Position numbers and translations under genes: made by a program | Shown: piece after piece, positions 1 to 11,268 of the stretch | Position numbering within the stretch: position 1 is the stretch's first letter | Layout of the letters: each line of letters begins with the position of its first letter | Assembly (NCBI GenBank): GCA_947164995.1 | Contig: CAMUYU010000009.1 | Span: forward strand, 1-43,120 | Source of the DNA: an uncultured Clostridia bacterium | Lineage (GTDB): Bacteria > Bacillota > Clostridia > TANB77 > UBA1234 | DNA length: 43,120 bases | Direction: 5' to 3' | The notes under the pieces: model-generated | Told to the model about the DNA's origin: nothing | The model's input: only the letters and a program-made list of their open reading frames with translations | Database searches by the model: none

Positions 1-27
1 AGTTTTATATGAAAAGGAGGTGCTACT

Positions 28-369
28 ATGTACGCTGTTATCGACGCATGCGGTAAGCAATACAAAGTAGCTGAAGGAGATTTAGTATTCGTTGAAAAAT
101 TAGAAGCAAATGAAGGAGAAAAAGTTACATTTGACCAAGTTCTTCTAGTTTCTGATGACGGAAAAGTTAAAGTTGGTACACCAACAGTTAAAAATGCTAA
201 AGTTGAAGCTACAGTTGTTAAGCAAGGCAAAGCTAAAAAGATTGTTGTTTTCAAATACAAAGCAAAGAAAAATGAAAGAAGAAAACAAGGACACAGACAA
301 CCTTATACACAAGTTAAAATTGAAAAAATTAGTGTAAAAGCTTCTGCCAAATCTGAAGAAGAAGCTTAA
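28..369 (+). CDS. rplU: 50S ribosomal protein L21
   Basis: [18 protein letters not shown]...[22 protein letters not shown] is typical L21; RBS aaggagg upstream. Confidence 0.97.
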   Translation: MYAVIDACGKQYKVAEGDLVFVEKLEANEGEKVTFDQVLLVSDDGKVKVGTPTVKNAKVEATVVKQGKAKKIVVFKYKAKKNERRKQGHRQPYTQVKIEKISVKASAKSEEEA

Positions 370-410
370 TTGTTTTTAAAATTTGTGTATATTGAAGGGA
401 GTGAAAATAA

Positions 411-668
411 ATGGCACATAAGAAAGGTATGGGTAGCACCAAAAATGGTCGTGATTCCGAAGGAAAAAGATTAGGTGCTAAGAGAGCCGATGGTCAATTT
501 GTTTTAGCAGGAAATATTCTTTACAGACAAAGAGGTACAAAGGTACATCCTGGTAAAAATGTTGGTATCGGAAGTGACGATACACTATTTGCATTAAAAG
601 ATGGTATCGTTAAATTTGAAAGACTTGGAAAAGATAAAAAACAAGTTTCAATTATCGAACAAAAATAA
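411..668 (+). CDS. rpmA: 50S ribosomal protein L27, without the Firmicutes N-terminal extension
   Basis: [48 protein letters not shown]. Confidence 0.97.
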   Translation: MAHKKGMGSTKNGRDSEGKRLGAKRADGQFVLAGNILYRQRGTKVHPGKNVGIGSDDTLFALKDGIVKFERLGKDKKQVSIIEQK

Positions 669-682
669 GTTTAAAATAAAAT

Positions 683-716
683 AAAAAAGATTATCATTTT
701 TGATAATCTTTTTTTT
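683..716 (+). terminator. Rho-independent terminator after rpmA
   Basis: AAAGATTATCA-tttt-TGATAATCTTT followed by a T run. Confidence 0.85.
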
Positions 717-858
717 ATTTTTTGTAGCGCAAAAAAAACCATTATGGTACAATAAAAATTGCGGTAGTATATCATTTTATATGATTATTTTTTCTTACGG
801 AAGAAATTAAAAGAACAGTTTAAGATGAAATTATTATAAACAGAGGAGTTGGTCTTAA

Positions 859-3800
859 ATGGCTTTGGGAGACGATGTTCAAATAAGTGCTGCATCATCA
901 TTCAAAAAAATCGTGAGTGGAGCAAAAAAGACAATCAGTTTTTTACGTACAGGAGCTGGAATCGTTGTACTGAAATTGGTTGCGATTACGTTGACACTTG
1001 TTTTTATATATATTCTTGGAGAAGTTATTTTTGATAGTGTTGCAAAAATTCTTTTCAAAAATAATACAGGGCTTGGTACCGATGAGTATAATAGAAGCTC
1101 AGAGTTTTTACAAAACTTGTCAAATAGTGGATATGATTCAATGGTTAATGCAGACCAGTTGATGAAGTATTATTCTTTTGAGTATGCTGTTTTAATGGAT
1201 GAAGCAGAGTACATAGAAACTCATGGTGTTTATCTTTTAGAAAAGCAAAACGAAGGTGTAATAGAATGGCAAGATATTACTAAGGAGCAATGGAATGATC
1301 TTGCAGCTAAAGCACTAAGTCATGAGGACCATAAGTTTAGAGAAGGGGATTTTGGCACTCATAAGCCAGAAGAGCACATTCCAGGTAATCACGATGAAAA
1401 AATGGAACTAGCCCAAGATACTCTCTATTATAGACCTCTTAAAAATGAATATACTCAGATTGAATCTTTAATTCCTATTTTTAGAGCAACTAGAAGAGAT
1501 ACTTACTTAAGATATTTTATGGAACATCAGGACATTACTAGTAGTTCTAACACATCAGAGATTGATGTTGAATTTAAAAATAATACATGGAATACAAATA
1601 CTGAGTTTGGAAATACACCAGATGATGGACCGGAGACTGCTTATGCTCAAAAAACAATGGCACATAATGGCGATGAATACAACATACAAGAAATGGAAGA
1701 TGAAGTAACAGGAGAAAAAGATATTCCAATTACTGCCACAGAATCTAGATATGAGCTAGAAGGTGGAGTTAGCGATGGTAATACACAAAAGCAATCTTCA
1801 AGATTTATTGCTGCTCACGTTAATCCTACATATTGGTCTAGACCTTTAAATGATGCTAATACAGCTGCAATTTTATCTTCAGATACACAATATAATAGCC
1901 CTTATGGAAGAGATCTTGATGTTAATCAAAACTATAGTGAAAACAATTTATTCTACTATAGAAGGGATATGTTTGTTAACTATGATGTCCCTCTTAGAGT
2001 TCTTTTAGATAGATTTTTGCCAAATGCTAGTTTACTTTCTTCTTGGAGACTTCTTACGAACGATGGAAGTGAAAGTGAAGAAACAGGAAGTGTTGCAGAA
2101 GATTTAGTAAATGACATTATGGATATATATAATGATGCTTGTTTAACAGGCGAGTCTACATCACCTTCACTTTGGTTATTAAAAGAAGTTGGTGTAAATA
2201 CAAAAGAAGTATCAGAACATACTACAGCTCAAAGCTTACTTAAAAATGGAAGCTTTGCTATACAGCCAGTTCTTGAAGATGCTGCAGAAGGAGAAACAAA
2301 ATACGATTCGTATCTTCCTAAGTATGATTCAAGAGGTGCAGATTATAAAAGCAAAGTAAATACAGAAGCACCAAAAGCAGCGCAATCTTTTTCAGGTAGC
2401 ATGTCTGATGAAGTTGCAGATAATATTAGATTAGCATTTAGACATCATGAAAATTCTTCAAATTCTAACCTTGGTGAAGAAACATTAAATAGTTTAATAG
2501 AAGCTGTTACAGGTGCGATGGCAGGTGAAGGTGGTGGCGGAGATATTGAGGCTACCAATGATATATCTGTTGCATCTACTAGTGCTGAAAACGGACTTGC
2601 CTACTATTATTGTAAAGGCTCGGATGAAGGTGGTGTTAACTCTACTATCCTAAATCACTATGGACTAAGTAGTGCAGAAGGTGTAGAAGTTAAAGTTAGC
2701 AACAATCCATTTAAACATACGGAAGTATATGTTAATGGTCAGCAAGTTGAGCACGTAGAAAATGCAGATTGTAGAGTTGTTTCTTCTAGAGTTTCTTATG
2801 AAATAAAAGATGGACTTATGAGTACAGCTATTATTCTTCATGAAGGTGATAAATACTACGGATATGTAGTTAGAGATAAAGAAATAGCTTCTAATGAAGT
2901 AGGTAGTTATACTAATGACCATAGCTTCTGTGAAATAGAATCAGGAGAATTACAGTCTACTACATTTAAGCACTGGGAATATTCAAGTAAAGATCCTAAT
3001 ACTGGAGAAAATGAAAAGAGTTATGAATCATGGCTTGTAACAGATGCTTTTGAAGGATTAGATTATGAAATAAAAATTACTGACGGACAAGGACCACAAT
3101 ATTGGGGCAAATTATATACAGGTCCTGGACCAAGCTATGAAGTTGAAGATTACTATTATGATGGAGTATATAAAGAAAGCTTTAAAGGTGGAGGCAGAAC
3201 CGGTAAAGAAGAAAGAATGTATAAAGAAGTTGCTCCGGAACAAGATGATAGAGATGGTTTTGTCCCAGATACTGTTGTATTTAGTTTTCTTATGAACGAA
3301 AAGTATGATTACGTTAAAAAGAATCAAATATATCATAAACGTAATTTCACAATTGTAAGGTCAGGAGAAGAATTTACTGAAAGTGTGGATCAAATGGTTC
3401 CACCAAGAGAAGACAAGTATAAAGAAGAAGGACAAACAGATCCTGTTAAAAATGCAGCAATGGATAGAGATACAGAAGAATCTGTTGCTAGGGTAGAAAA
3501 TGCAAAAGTAACAACTACTCATGCAAAAGGTGAAACAAAAATTCCTGAAAGAAATTACCTAGTACTTAAAAAACTACAAAAGCCTATAAAAACTACTGAT
3601 GAATGTCCTCTTTATATTAAGAGTACAGAAGAAAAATTAAGAGCTTGGCAAGTAAGTCAGTTATATAATGGTTATGGTACTCCAGAAGAAGCAAAGCCTG
3701 ATGACCAACCTGTTATGGAGACATGGGAAAATATTGCATGGTATATGTATCAAACAGATACTTGTTGGGACTATCAAGAAATGAATCCTGATGAAGTATT

Positions 3801-6800
3801 AGTAGCACAAACAGGATTAAGCCCTGTTGAAAAAATACCTACAATTATAAAAGAACAAACTCAGTTGTATCGTGATGTAATGGAGCATTACTATACAACA
3901 TATTTCACTTATTACCCAGGCGTTTGGTCTTCGCCACCAGATAATTTTGGATGGAACGATTCTGATTATTGGTGTGGTTGGGACACAATAAATAATATTG
4001 ATCCACAATTCAACGTAGTAATGCCTACAAGAGTTACAGTTCAATCAATTACTCAAAGAGTAGTAGATAGAAAGATGCCAGCTTGGTTTGTATATAAAGC
4101 AAATTATTGGGCTGGAGAAAAAGAATTCCATAACGTTGAAATAATTAAAGGTGAGTTTAAAGATATAAATGATTGGAGATACTTAGTATCTGATAATGAT
4201 GATGCAATAGGTATAAAAAATATTAAATCAGAATATGAAAAGCTAAAATGGAGATGTAAATTGTTTGCTCCAATATTCGGTAGTGCTCGTGCTGATAACT
4301 CTGGTAGAGAAGGCGACATTAAGCTTATCTTAGCAGAGTGGGAACAAGTTGGAAATAATGGTACAGGTGCGGCCGATCATGCTATAAGAGATTTAAACTC
4401 ATTAATTCAATACACTAAAGGTGTTAAAGATGAAAATGGGGAATTTGAACCACTTCTTAGAGAGGAAGCAGAAAACGTTAAGAGTGGAGATAAAGCATAT
4501 ATTAATGAAAATTCATACACATATTTATACATTCCAGATGAGATTTTAGGTTACAACGAATTAACTTGTGAAGCAGCTTTCTGGATGGATAGAATTATTT
4601 GTACAAAAGATGACGAAATTTATGATAAAGAAGAAACAGACATCACAGATACAGCATCCACAGAAGGTAAGATGCGTAGTAGACTTCCTACATTTACTTG
4701 GCAAATAGTTGATTACAACTTATATGATGAAACTAGAGTTGGACAAAACGTACACTCTGCGTATGCACTATGGCCATTTGGAGGTCAAAACTCAAGACTT
4801 ATGCATGCAATCGGTGTTAAAGCAGAGGCAGGCGGTGAAGAACTTGCTCGAAGCAGTGAAGGCTGGGGAGGCTTTAATGAAGCTCACCATGGCTCAGACT
4901 TATATGGTAGAGATAAAGCTGCATCAATCTATAAGAGTGTATATGGTAAAAGTAAGAAAGATGATGAAGATAGAGACAATGTAAGCAAGATTTTTGGTTA
5001 TAGTTTCTTTGGATACAAAGTTAATGATGGTGATAGAGAAGGCCCTATTATTACCGCAAAATATGATGCGGGTGCCAAAGATGCATTCTTGTATGTAGAT
5101 GGTCAAAGAACAAATAATATCGATACATCTCAATATCTTAAAGGTCCTTCTAAAAAGGAGGATAAAGATAAAGGTGTTATAGATGCACAAAAACTATTTG
5201 GTATTCCTCCATTTGAAGATATTCTTGCAAACTTTACTATGGAAGATGCCACAAAAGGTTTAACTGATGAGACTGGAGAAACACAAGTTACTCTTACATT
5301 AGGAACACAAACATATACTATTAATGGTACCGCACCAGCAGTATATGCTTATCAGGCATACAGACAAGCACTTCTAACCAAAGATAAAACTGGTAAGGAA
5401 ACTGAGAAGACATTAAAGAAAGACTTAGAAAAAGAAGCTCAATGGTCTGAAATTAGAGCAATTGCTCCTGGTGTTGTTAGAAACCTAGGAGGAGATGCTA
5501 TACAAGGTTTCTGGATTGAAATGACACACGAAGATGGTATGATAAGCTATTATTGTCATATGAAACGTTATCCATTAGTACAAGTTGGTGAGTACCTAGG
5601 AGCCGGTTCTATCATAGGATATGAAGGTTCTACTGGTAGAAGCCAAGATATAATTCACTTACATATAGGTATTAAGAGAGGCGACGGAGAAGAGTATGAT
5701 GCAAACGCACCTACAAAATATATGTATCCATTCTTTGCTCCTTTCTGGTATCAAGAAAAAGCAGACGAAGCATTAGAACATGCAGAGAATAAAAATGTAA
5801 TTCTTGATAGTGAATATTTCACACCTGCAAGAACGATTTATGCTTATAAACAAGCAGGAGTTGATATTTCAAGAGATTCTCAAGGAAACTTCTCTTTGGG
5901 TAATCCAGAATTAGCACTTGCCTCAAATGCAGATAATCTAAAAGAACCAAAAGATGCAGATGATTATATTTCACCAACAGTTGAAGACTATATTACAAGA
6001 GATGGCGATGCTCCAGATTATCAAGGACAACCATTGCACACAAACTTAGATTTCTCAGCACCAGAATTTATAGAATTTGTTGCAGACAACAATTATAGAA
6101 TTAATGGTACTTATGATGAGGAATTTGGTAGTTACTCTGGCGGATTCAACCATACATTTGGTTGGGGCTGGGGTACTGGTAGAGTTGGTGCTGGCGGTGG
6201 CGGCGGAATGGGCGGCCACTTAGAAATTGTTGACCCTGGTGAGTTATGGGATATTTTAGTTGAAATATTTGGTAATGAGTATGCTGCAGCTGGTATCTTA
6301 GCAAACATGCTTGCAGAATCTGGATTACAATCTAATAACTTAGAAAATACAGCTAATGGTAACTTCGGAGTTACAGATGAACAATATACAGAACATTTAA
6401 ATGCTGGAGGAAATATGTATGCTCGTGGTTGGGGCTATGGTCTTTGTCAGTGGACTGGGGATAGACATGAAAATCTTATAAATTGGATGAGAGAACATGG
6501 CTATGATGTTTCTGATGCAAGAGGACAAATGGAATTTTTAAAACATGAAATTGGAGAGACTCCTGAAGGTTACTATGAGTATGGCTGGTATAGCGGTCTT
6601 AATGGTAGATATTTAACAGATATTTTCAGCGATGAAAATACACTTCTTGCAGTTGGTAGAGCATGTCCAGCAGGAGCAGGCATTACTGACGAAGAATTGT
6701 TAAAATGTATTGGTGCAAGTGAAGTTTGGCTTCATGGATTTGAAAGACCTCTTGACCAAGAAGGTAATATGTATACAAGAGCTAATGCTGCTATTGATTA

Positions 6801-6891
6801 TTATACTCAATATGCTGGCACTTATGGTCAACATAGTGGTAATAATAATGGTTCAAGTCAGAGTGGATCAGGTGGATTACCAACTAGATAG
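859..6891 (+). CDS. Large membrane-anchored cell-wall hydrolase: N-terminal TM, central region of unknown function, M23/LytM-like domain, Gly-rich linker, phage-tail-lysozyme-like C-terminal domain
   Basis: Single 2010-aa ORF; TM VVLKLVAITLTLVFIYILGEVIF; M23-like GMISYYCHMKRYPLVQVGEYLGAGSIIGYEGSTGRSQDIIHLHIGI; linker GAGGGGGMGG; lysozyme-like AAAGILANMLAESGLQSNNLEN...GYGLCQWTGDRHENLINW. Confidence 0.75.
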   Translation: MALGDDVQISAASSFKKIVSGAKKTISFLRTGAGIVVLKLVAITLTLVFIYILGEVIFDSVAKILFKNNTGLGTDEYNRSSEFLQNLSNSGYDSMVNADQLMKYYSFEYAVLMDEAEYIETHGVYLLEKQNEGVIEWQDITKEQWNDLAAKALSHEDHKFREGDFGTHKPEEHIPGNHDEKMELAQDTLYYRPLKNEYTQIESLIPIFRATRRDTYLRYFMEHQDITSSSNTSEIDVEFKNNTWNTNTEFGNTPDDGPETAYAQKTMAHNGDEYNIQEMEDEVTGEKDIPITATESRYELEGGVSDGNTQKQSSRFIAAHVNPTYWSRPLNDANTAAILSSDTQYNSPYGRDLDVNQNYSENNLFYYRRDMFVNYDVPLRVLLDRFLPNASLLSSWRLLTNDGSESEETGSVAEDLVNDIMDIYNDACLTGESTSPSLWLLKEVGVNTKEVSEHTTAQSLLKNGSFAIQPVLEDAAEGETKYDSYLPKYDSRGADYKSKVNTEAPKAAQSFSGSMSDEVADNIRLAFRHHENSSNSNLGEETLNSLIEAVTGAMAGEGGGGDIEATNDISVASTSAENGLAYYYCKGSDEGGVNSTILNHYGLSSAEGVEVKVSNNPFKHTEVYVNGQQVEHVENADCRVVSSRVSYEIKDGLMSTAIILHEGDKYYGYVVRDKEIASNEVGSYTNDHSFCEIESGELQSTTFKHWEYSSKDPNTGENEKSYESWLVTDAFEGLDYEIKITDGQGPQYWGKLYTGPGPSYEVEDYYYDGVYKESFKGGGRTGKEERMYKEVAPEQDDRDGFVPDTVVFSFLMNEKYDYVKKNQIYHKRNFTIVRSGEEFTESVDQMVPPREDKYKEEGQTDPVKNAAMDRDTEESVARVENAKVTTTHAKGETKIPERNYLVLKKLQKPIKTTDECPLYIKSTEEKLRAWQVSQLYNGYGTPEEAKPDDQPVMETWENIAWYMYQTDTCWDYQEMNPDEVLVAQTGLSPVEKIPTIIKEQTQLYRDVMEHYYTTYFTYYPGVWSSPPDNFGWNDSDYWCGWDTINNIDPQFNVVMPTRVTVQSITQRVVDRKMPAWFVYKANYWAGEKEFHNVEIIKGEFKDINDWRYLVSDNDDAIGIKNIKSEYEKLKWRCKLFAPIFGSARADNSGREGDIKLILAEWEQVGNNGTGAADHAIRDLNSLIQYTKGVKDENGEFEPLLREEAENVKSGDKAYINENSYTYLYIPDEILGYNELTCEAAFWMDRIICTKDDEIYDKEETDITDTASTEGKMRSRLPTFTWQIVDYNLYDETRVGQNVHSAYALWPFGGQNSRLMHAIGVKAEAGGEELARSSEGWGGFNEAHHGSDLYGRDKAASIYKSVYGKSKKDDEDRDNVSKIFGYSFFGYKVNDGDREGPIITAKYDAGAKDAFLYVDGQRTNNIDTSQYLKGPSKKEDKDKGVIDAQKLFGIPPFEDILANFTMEDATKGLTDETGETQVTLTLGTQTYTINGTAPAVYAYQAYRQALLTKDKTGKETEKTLKKDLEKEAQWSEIRAIAPGVVRNLGGDAIQGFWIEMTHEDGMISYYCHMKRYPLVQVGEYLGAGSIIGYEGSTGRSQDIIHLHIGIKRGDGEEYDANAPTKYMYPFFAPFWYQEKADEALEHAENKNVILDSEYFTPARTIYAYKQAGVDISRDSQGNFSLGNPELALASNADNLKEPKDADDYISPTVEDYITRDGDAPDYQGQPLHTNLDFSAPEFIEFVADNNYRINGTYDEEFGSYSGGFNHTFGWGWGTGRVGAGGGGGMGGHLEIVDPGELWDILVEIFGNEYAAAGILANMLAESGLQSNNLENTANGNFGVTDEQYTEHLNAGGNMYARGWGYGLCQWTGDRHENLINWMREHGYDVSDARGQMEFLKHEIGETPEGYYEYGWYSGLNGRYLTDIFSDENTLLAVGRACPAGAGITDEELLKCIGASEVWLHGFERPLDQEGNMYTRANAAIDYYTQYAGTYGQHSGNNNGSSQSGSGGLPTR

Positions 6892-6918
6892 TAAAAATAT
6901 TAAATATTACTTATTTTA

Positions 6919-6946
6919 TAGAGGGTAGCAAGGTTGCTGCCCTCTA
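6919..6946 (+). other. Strong 12-bp hairpin without a T-tract between the 2010-aa and 307-aa genes
   Basis: TAGAGGGTAGCA-AGGT-TGCTGCCCTCTA (one G-U pair). Confidence 0.7.
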
Positions 6947-6966
6947 CAAAAAGATAGGGGTATTAT

Positions 6967-7890
6967 ATGAGTGATGAACAAGTAAAAAAAGCTTTAATTG
7001 GAACAGTTGTTGTTATAGTACTTATATTTTTAATAATCTTTATTGTTAGAATTACAAGTAGAGTAAGTCCTGGAAAAGAGCAAGCAAAAATAGAAAAAGA
7101 AAAACAAAAACAAATTGCTGCCATTGAATCAGGTAAAATAACTGGAAAATATGATTCTAAACTATATAACTATGAATACCTAAACTTAACTCAAGAGCAA
7201 AGAACAATAATTGATGAAGTTATTGATTATGTCTTAGAATTAATTAACAAGCATGATACAGAAACAATTTGGGATATGTTAAATAGAAAATATCGTAATG
7301 AATTATTACCAGATAAAGAATATTTAAAAAAATACCTAGAAAAGAACTTTCCATCTAATAAAGAATTTAAATCATTTGGTTATGAGTTAAAAGATGAAAC
7401 ACTTTTTATGACCATTGGCTCTGATACCAAATCTGGTGATGAAGATGATATGAAATTTATAAGAATTGATGGATATGATAAAGAAAGAAAAGTGTTATAT
7501 TTTGGCAAATATAGTTTTATGGAAGAAATAAAAATAATGTCAGATAAAGATAAATATACACTTAACTCATATACATTAATTCATTATGATGATGAAACGA
7601 GTATTGTTTTTAGATTAACAAATAAGACAGATGCACCTTTGCATTTAGATTTTTTTGATTGTTTTGTTTATGTTCAAAATGCAAGAAGCTACAAAAAGTA
7701 TGCTTTGGTAGATGATGTTGAATCTTTTGACGTTGATGCAAAAGGAATGGAAATTTGTGAAGTAAGGTTTGAACCTTTTGCAAAGGCTGCTCAAAAATTA
7801 GATTTAAAAGTTAGAGTAGATAGAGATGATGCTCAAACTTACGAAGCAAATAATATTTATTTTGCTTATTCAGGAGCACAAGGAGACTAA
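6967..7890 (+). CDS. Single-TM membrane protein of unknown function
   Basis: N-terminal TM ALIGTVVVIVLIFLIIFIVRI; 307 aa; follows the 2010-aa gene in the same orientation. Confidence 0.7.
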   Translation: MSDEQVKKALIGTVVVIVLIFLIIFIVRITSRVSPGKEQAKIEKEKQKQIAAIESGKITGKYDSKLYNYEYLNLTQEQRTIIDEVIDYVLELINKHDTETIWDMLNRKYRNELLPDKEYLKKYLEKNFPSNKEFKSFGYELKDETLFMTIGSDTKSGDEDDMKFIRIDGYDKERKVLYFGKYSFMEEIKIMSDKDKYTLNSYTLIHYDDETSIVFRLTNKTDAPLHLDFFDCFVYVQNARSYKKYALVDDVESFDVDAKGMEICEVRFEPFAKAAQKLDLKVRVDRDDAQTYEANNIYFAYSGAQGD

Positions 7891-7899
7891 AAGGAGTAA

Positions 7900-9177
<1,278 letters not shown>

Positions 9178-9241
9178 TTATTGAAACAAAAATTAAATAA
9201 TGATAAACTAACTTTATAAAAAAATGAGGGAGGTCATTTAT

Positions 9242-9502
9242 ATGGCAGTAGGTTCAATAGTATCTTTTGTAGTAGTTTTAGGTATAGTATTATTAATATT
9301 AAAAATAATAGGAAAACCAATTAAATTATTAATAAGTCTTCTTATCAATGGCATAATTGGTTTTGCAGTATTATGGATTTTAAAGGCAATAGGTCTTGCA
9401 GTATCAATTAATATCTTCTCTGCTATAATCGTTGGCCTTCTAGGAATTCCAGGATTAATTCTAGTACTAATTCTTCAATTAGGATTTGGAATGTTACTAT
9501 AA
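9242..9502 (+). CDS. BofA-like (pro-sigma-K processing inhibitor family) small membrane protein
   Basis: MAVGSIVSFVVVLGIVLLILK...INIFSAIIVGLLGIPGLILVLIL; RBS ggaggtcattt places the start at 9242 rather than 9224. Confidence 0.65.
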   Translation: MAVGSIVSFVVVLGIVLLILKIIGKPIKLLISLLINGIIGFAVLWILKAIGLAVSINIFSAIIVGLLGIPGLILVLILQLGFGMLL

Positions 9503-9545
9503 TATAGCAAAGTATCTCTGCGTTATTTAAAAAAAGGGGAAACGT

Positions 9546-10674
9546 ATGAAAATTCTTATGGCTACCATGAGTATGGGTATTCGGCGGTGCCGAAACCCAT
9601 ATTCTTGAATTATCTAAAGAACTTAAAAAACGTGGTAATGAAGTGTGGGTGGCTTCTAACGGAGGAAAGTACAATGAGGAGTTAGAAGCTTTTGGAATTC
9701 ACACTGTTAAAGTGCCACTTCATAATAAACATCTCAAAAATATGCTAAAATCTAAAAAGATTTTAAAGGAACTAATACAAAAAGAAGGTATAGAATTAGT
9801 ACATTCTCATACTAGAATTAGTTCTTTCGTTTTAGGTTTATTGCAAAAAAAGATGAAGTTTCCATATGTTACTACTGCGCATTGGACTTTTAAAGTTACC
9901 CCACTTTTAAAACTTATGACTAATTGGGGTGAAGGAACAGTTGCAGTAAGTGAAGATATTAAGACTTACTTAATCAAAAATTACAAAGTTCCAGAAGATA
10001 ATATTATAGTTACAGTAAACGGAATAGATACTGATAAATTTAGTAAGAACATTGATTATAAAGATATTTTAGAAGAATTTTCATTAAAAGAAGATAGTCA
10101 AAAAATCGTATATATAAGTAGATTAGACAGTTCGAGAGCATTAGTTGCTAAGCAATTAATTGAAATAGCTGAAAACTTAGATAAAAAGCTAGATAATTTA
10201 GAGATTATTATAGTTGGTGGTGGAGATAGCTTCGATGAAATATCTCAAAAAGCTAATGAAATTAACGAAAAACTTGGTAAAAAGCTAATTGCTCTTACAG
10301 GAGCTAGAATAGACATCAATAAATTTGCTGCATTAGGCAAAATATTTATTGGTGTTAGTAGAGCTGCCCTAGAAGCTATGGCTGCAGAAAAACCTACTAT
10401 TATCGCTGGAAATGAAGGATATATAGGCATTTTTGATGAATCTAAATTACAAAGTGGTATTGAAAGTAATTTTTGTTGTAGAGGACTAGAACTTCCAAAT
10501 ACCCAAACCCTTGAAAAAGATATAGTCGAATTAATGAATAAAAGTGCGGAAAGCCTTGAAAAAATAGGCTTTTACAATCGCGAGACTGTTCAAAAATATT
10601 ATTCAGTTGAAAAGATGACAAATGATTGTGAAAAAATGTACAAAAAAGTGCTAGAAATACACAAAAAAGCATAA
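9546..10674 (+). pseudogene. GT4-family glycosyltransferase, frameshifted near the N-terminus
   Basis: Frame from ATG 9546 reads MKILMATMSMGI; dropping one base (C9582) gives ..MGIGGAETHILELSKELKKRGNEVWVASNGGKYNEE.., joining the ORF at 9643. Confidence 0.8.
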
Positions 10675-10681
10675 AAAATAA

Positions 10682-10710
10682 TTGACAAGAACCCTTGCGA
10701 GTATTATAAT
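10682..10710 (+). promoter_or_regulatory. Consensus sigma-70/A promoter for the rpmG-secE-nusG cluster
   Basis: TTGACA, 17-nt spacer, TATAAT. Confidence 0.85.
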
Positions 10711-10742
10711 AACTTAGCAAACCGCAAGAGGTTCTTTTTTTT
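10688..10742 (+). terminator. Terminator of the GT4 gene, overlapping the promoter
   Basis: AGAACCCTTGCG ... CGCAAGAGGTTCT then a T run. Confidence 0.7.
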
Positions 10743-10744
10743 AT

Positions 10745-10796
10745 GGTTAGATTTCTTAAGATATGTGAAGTCTTAAGGGCGCTTCTATCTCTAATC
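10745..10796 (+). other. Structured 5' leader upstream of rpmG
   Basis: Nested stems GGTTAGA/TCTAATC enclosing CTTAAGA/TCTTAAG. Confidence 0.5.
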
Positions 10797-10842
10797 AAAA
10801 TCCTAGAACTTCAAGCTTTATCCTATACGGAGGTGTTAAAAA

Positions 10843-10992
10843 ATGAGAGATAAAATTACTCTTGCTTGCACAGAATGCAATCAAAGAAACTATGACAAGA
10901 AAAAGAATAAAAAGAATGATCCTGACAGACTTGAGATGAAAAAGTATTGCAAATTCTGCAAGAAACATACAGTTCATAAAGAAACAAAATAA
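10843..10992 (+). CDS. rpmG: 50S ribosomal protein L33 (absent from ORF track because under 60 aa)
   Basis: [52 protein letters not shown] ggaggtg. Confidence 0.95.
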   Translation: MRDKITLACTECNQRNYDKKKNKKNDPDRLEMKKYCKFCKKHTVHKETK

Positions 10993-11014
10993 TTAATAAA
11001 AAGGTGTGATAAAA

Positions 11015-11239
11015 ATGTCAGATAAACCTGAAGTAAGTGCTAAAAAAGGTTCATTTTTCTCAAACATGGGTGCTGAACTTAAAAAAGTTGTTTGGCCTAC
11101 AAAATCACAAACAGTTAAAAGCACAGGTACAGTTATTCTATTTGTATTAATAGTTACAGCTATTTTAGTTATTCTAAACATTGTTTTCCAAAATGCTAAC
11201 AATGCATATTGGGATTTTATCAGTGGAAAGAACGTATAA
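11015..11239 (+). CDS. secE: Preprotein translocase subunit SecE
   Basis: FFSNMGAELKKVVWPTKSQTVKSTGTVILFVLIVTAIL; start after the RBS is 11015. Confidence 0.95.
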   Translation: MSDKPEVSAKKGSFFSNMGAELKKVVWPTKSQTVKSTGTVILFVLIVTAILVILNIVFQNANNAYWDFISGKNV

Positions 11240-11268
11240 TTTTAATTCTATTATAAAGGAGGAGTAAC

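Noticed and set aside
2665-5190. Minus-strand and alternative-frame ORFs inside the 2010-aa gene (also similar ones across the window)
   Set aside because: No RBS, antisense to well-supported coding sequence, low-complexity hydrophobic translations typical of the complement of AT-rich genes.
10745-10796. tRNA gene upstream of rpmG/secE
   Set aside because: No cloverleaf with TψC (GGTTCAA) or acceptor stem; only a nested hairpin.
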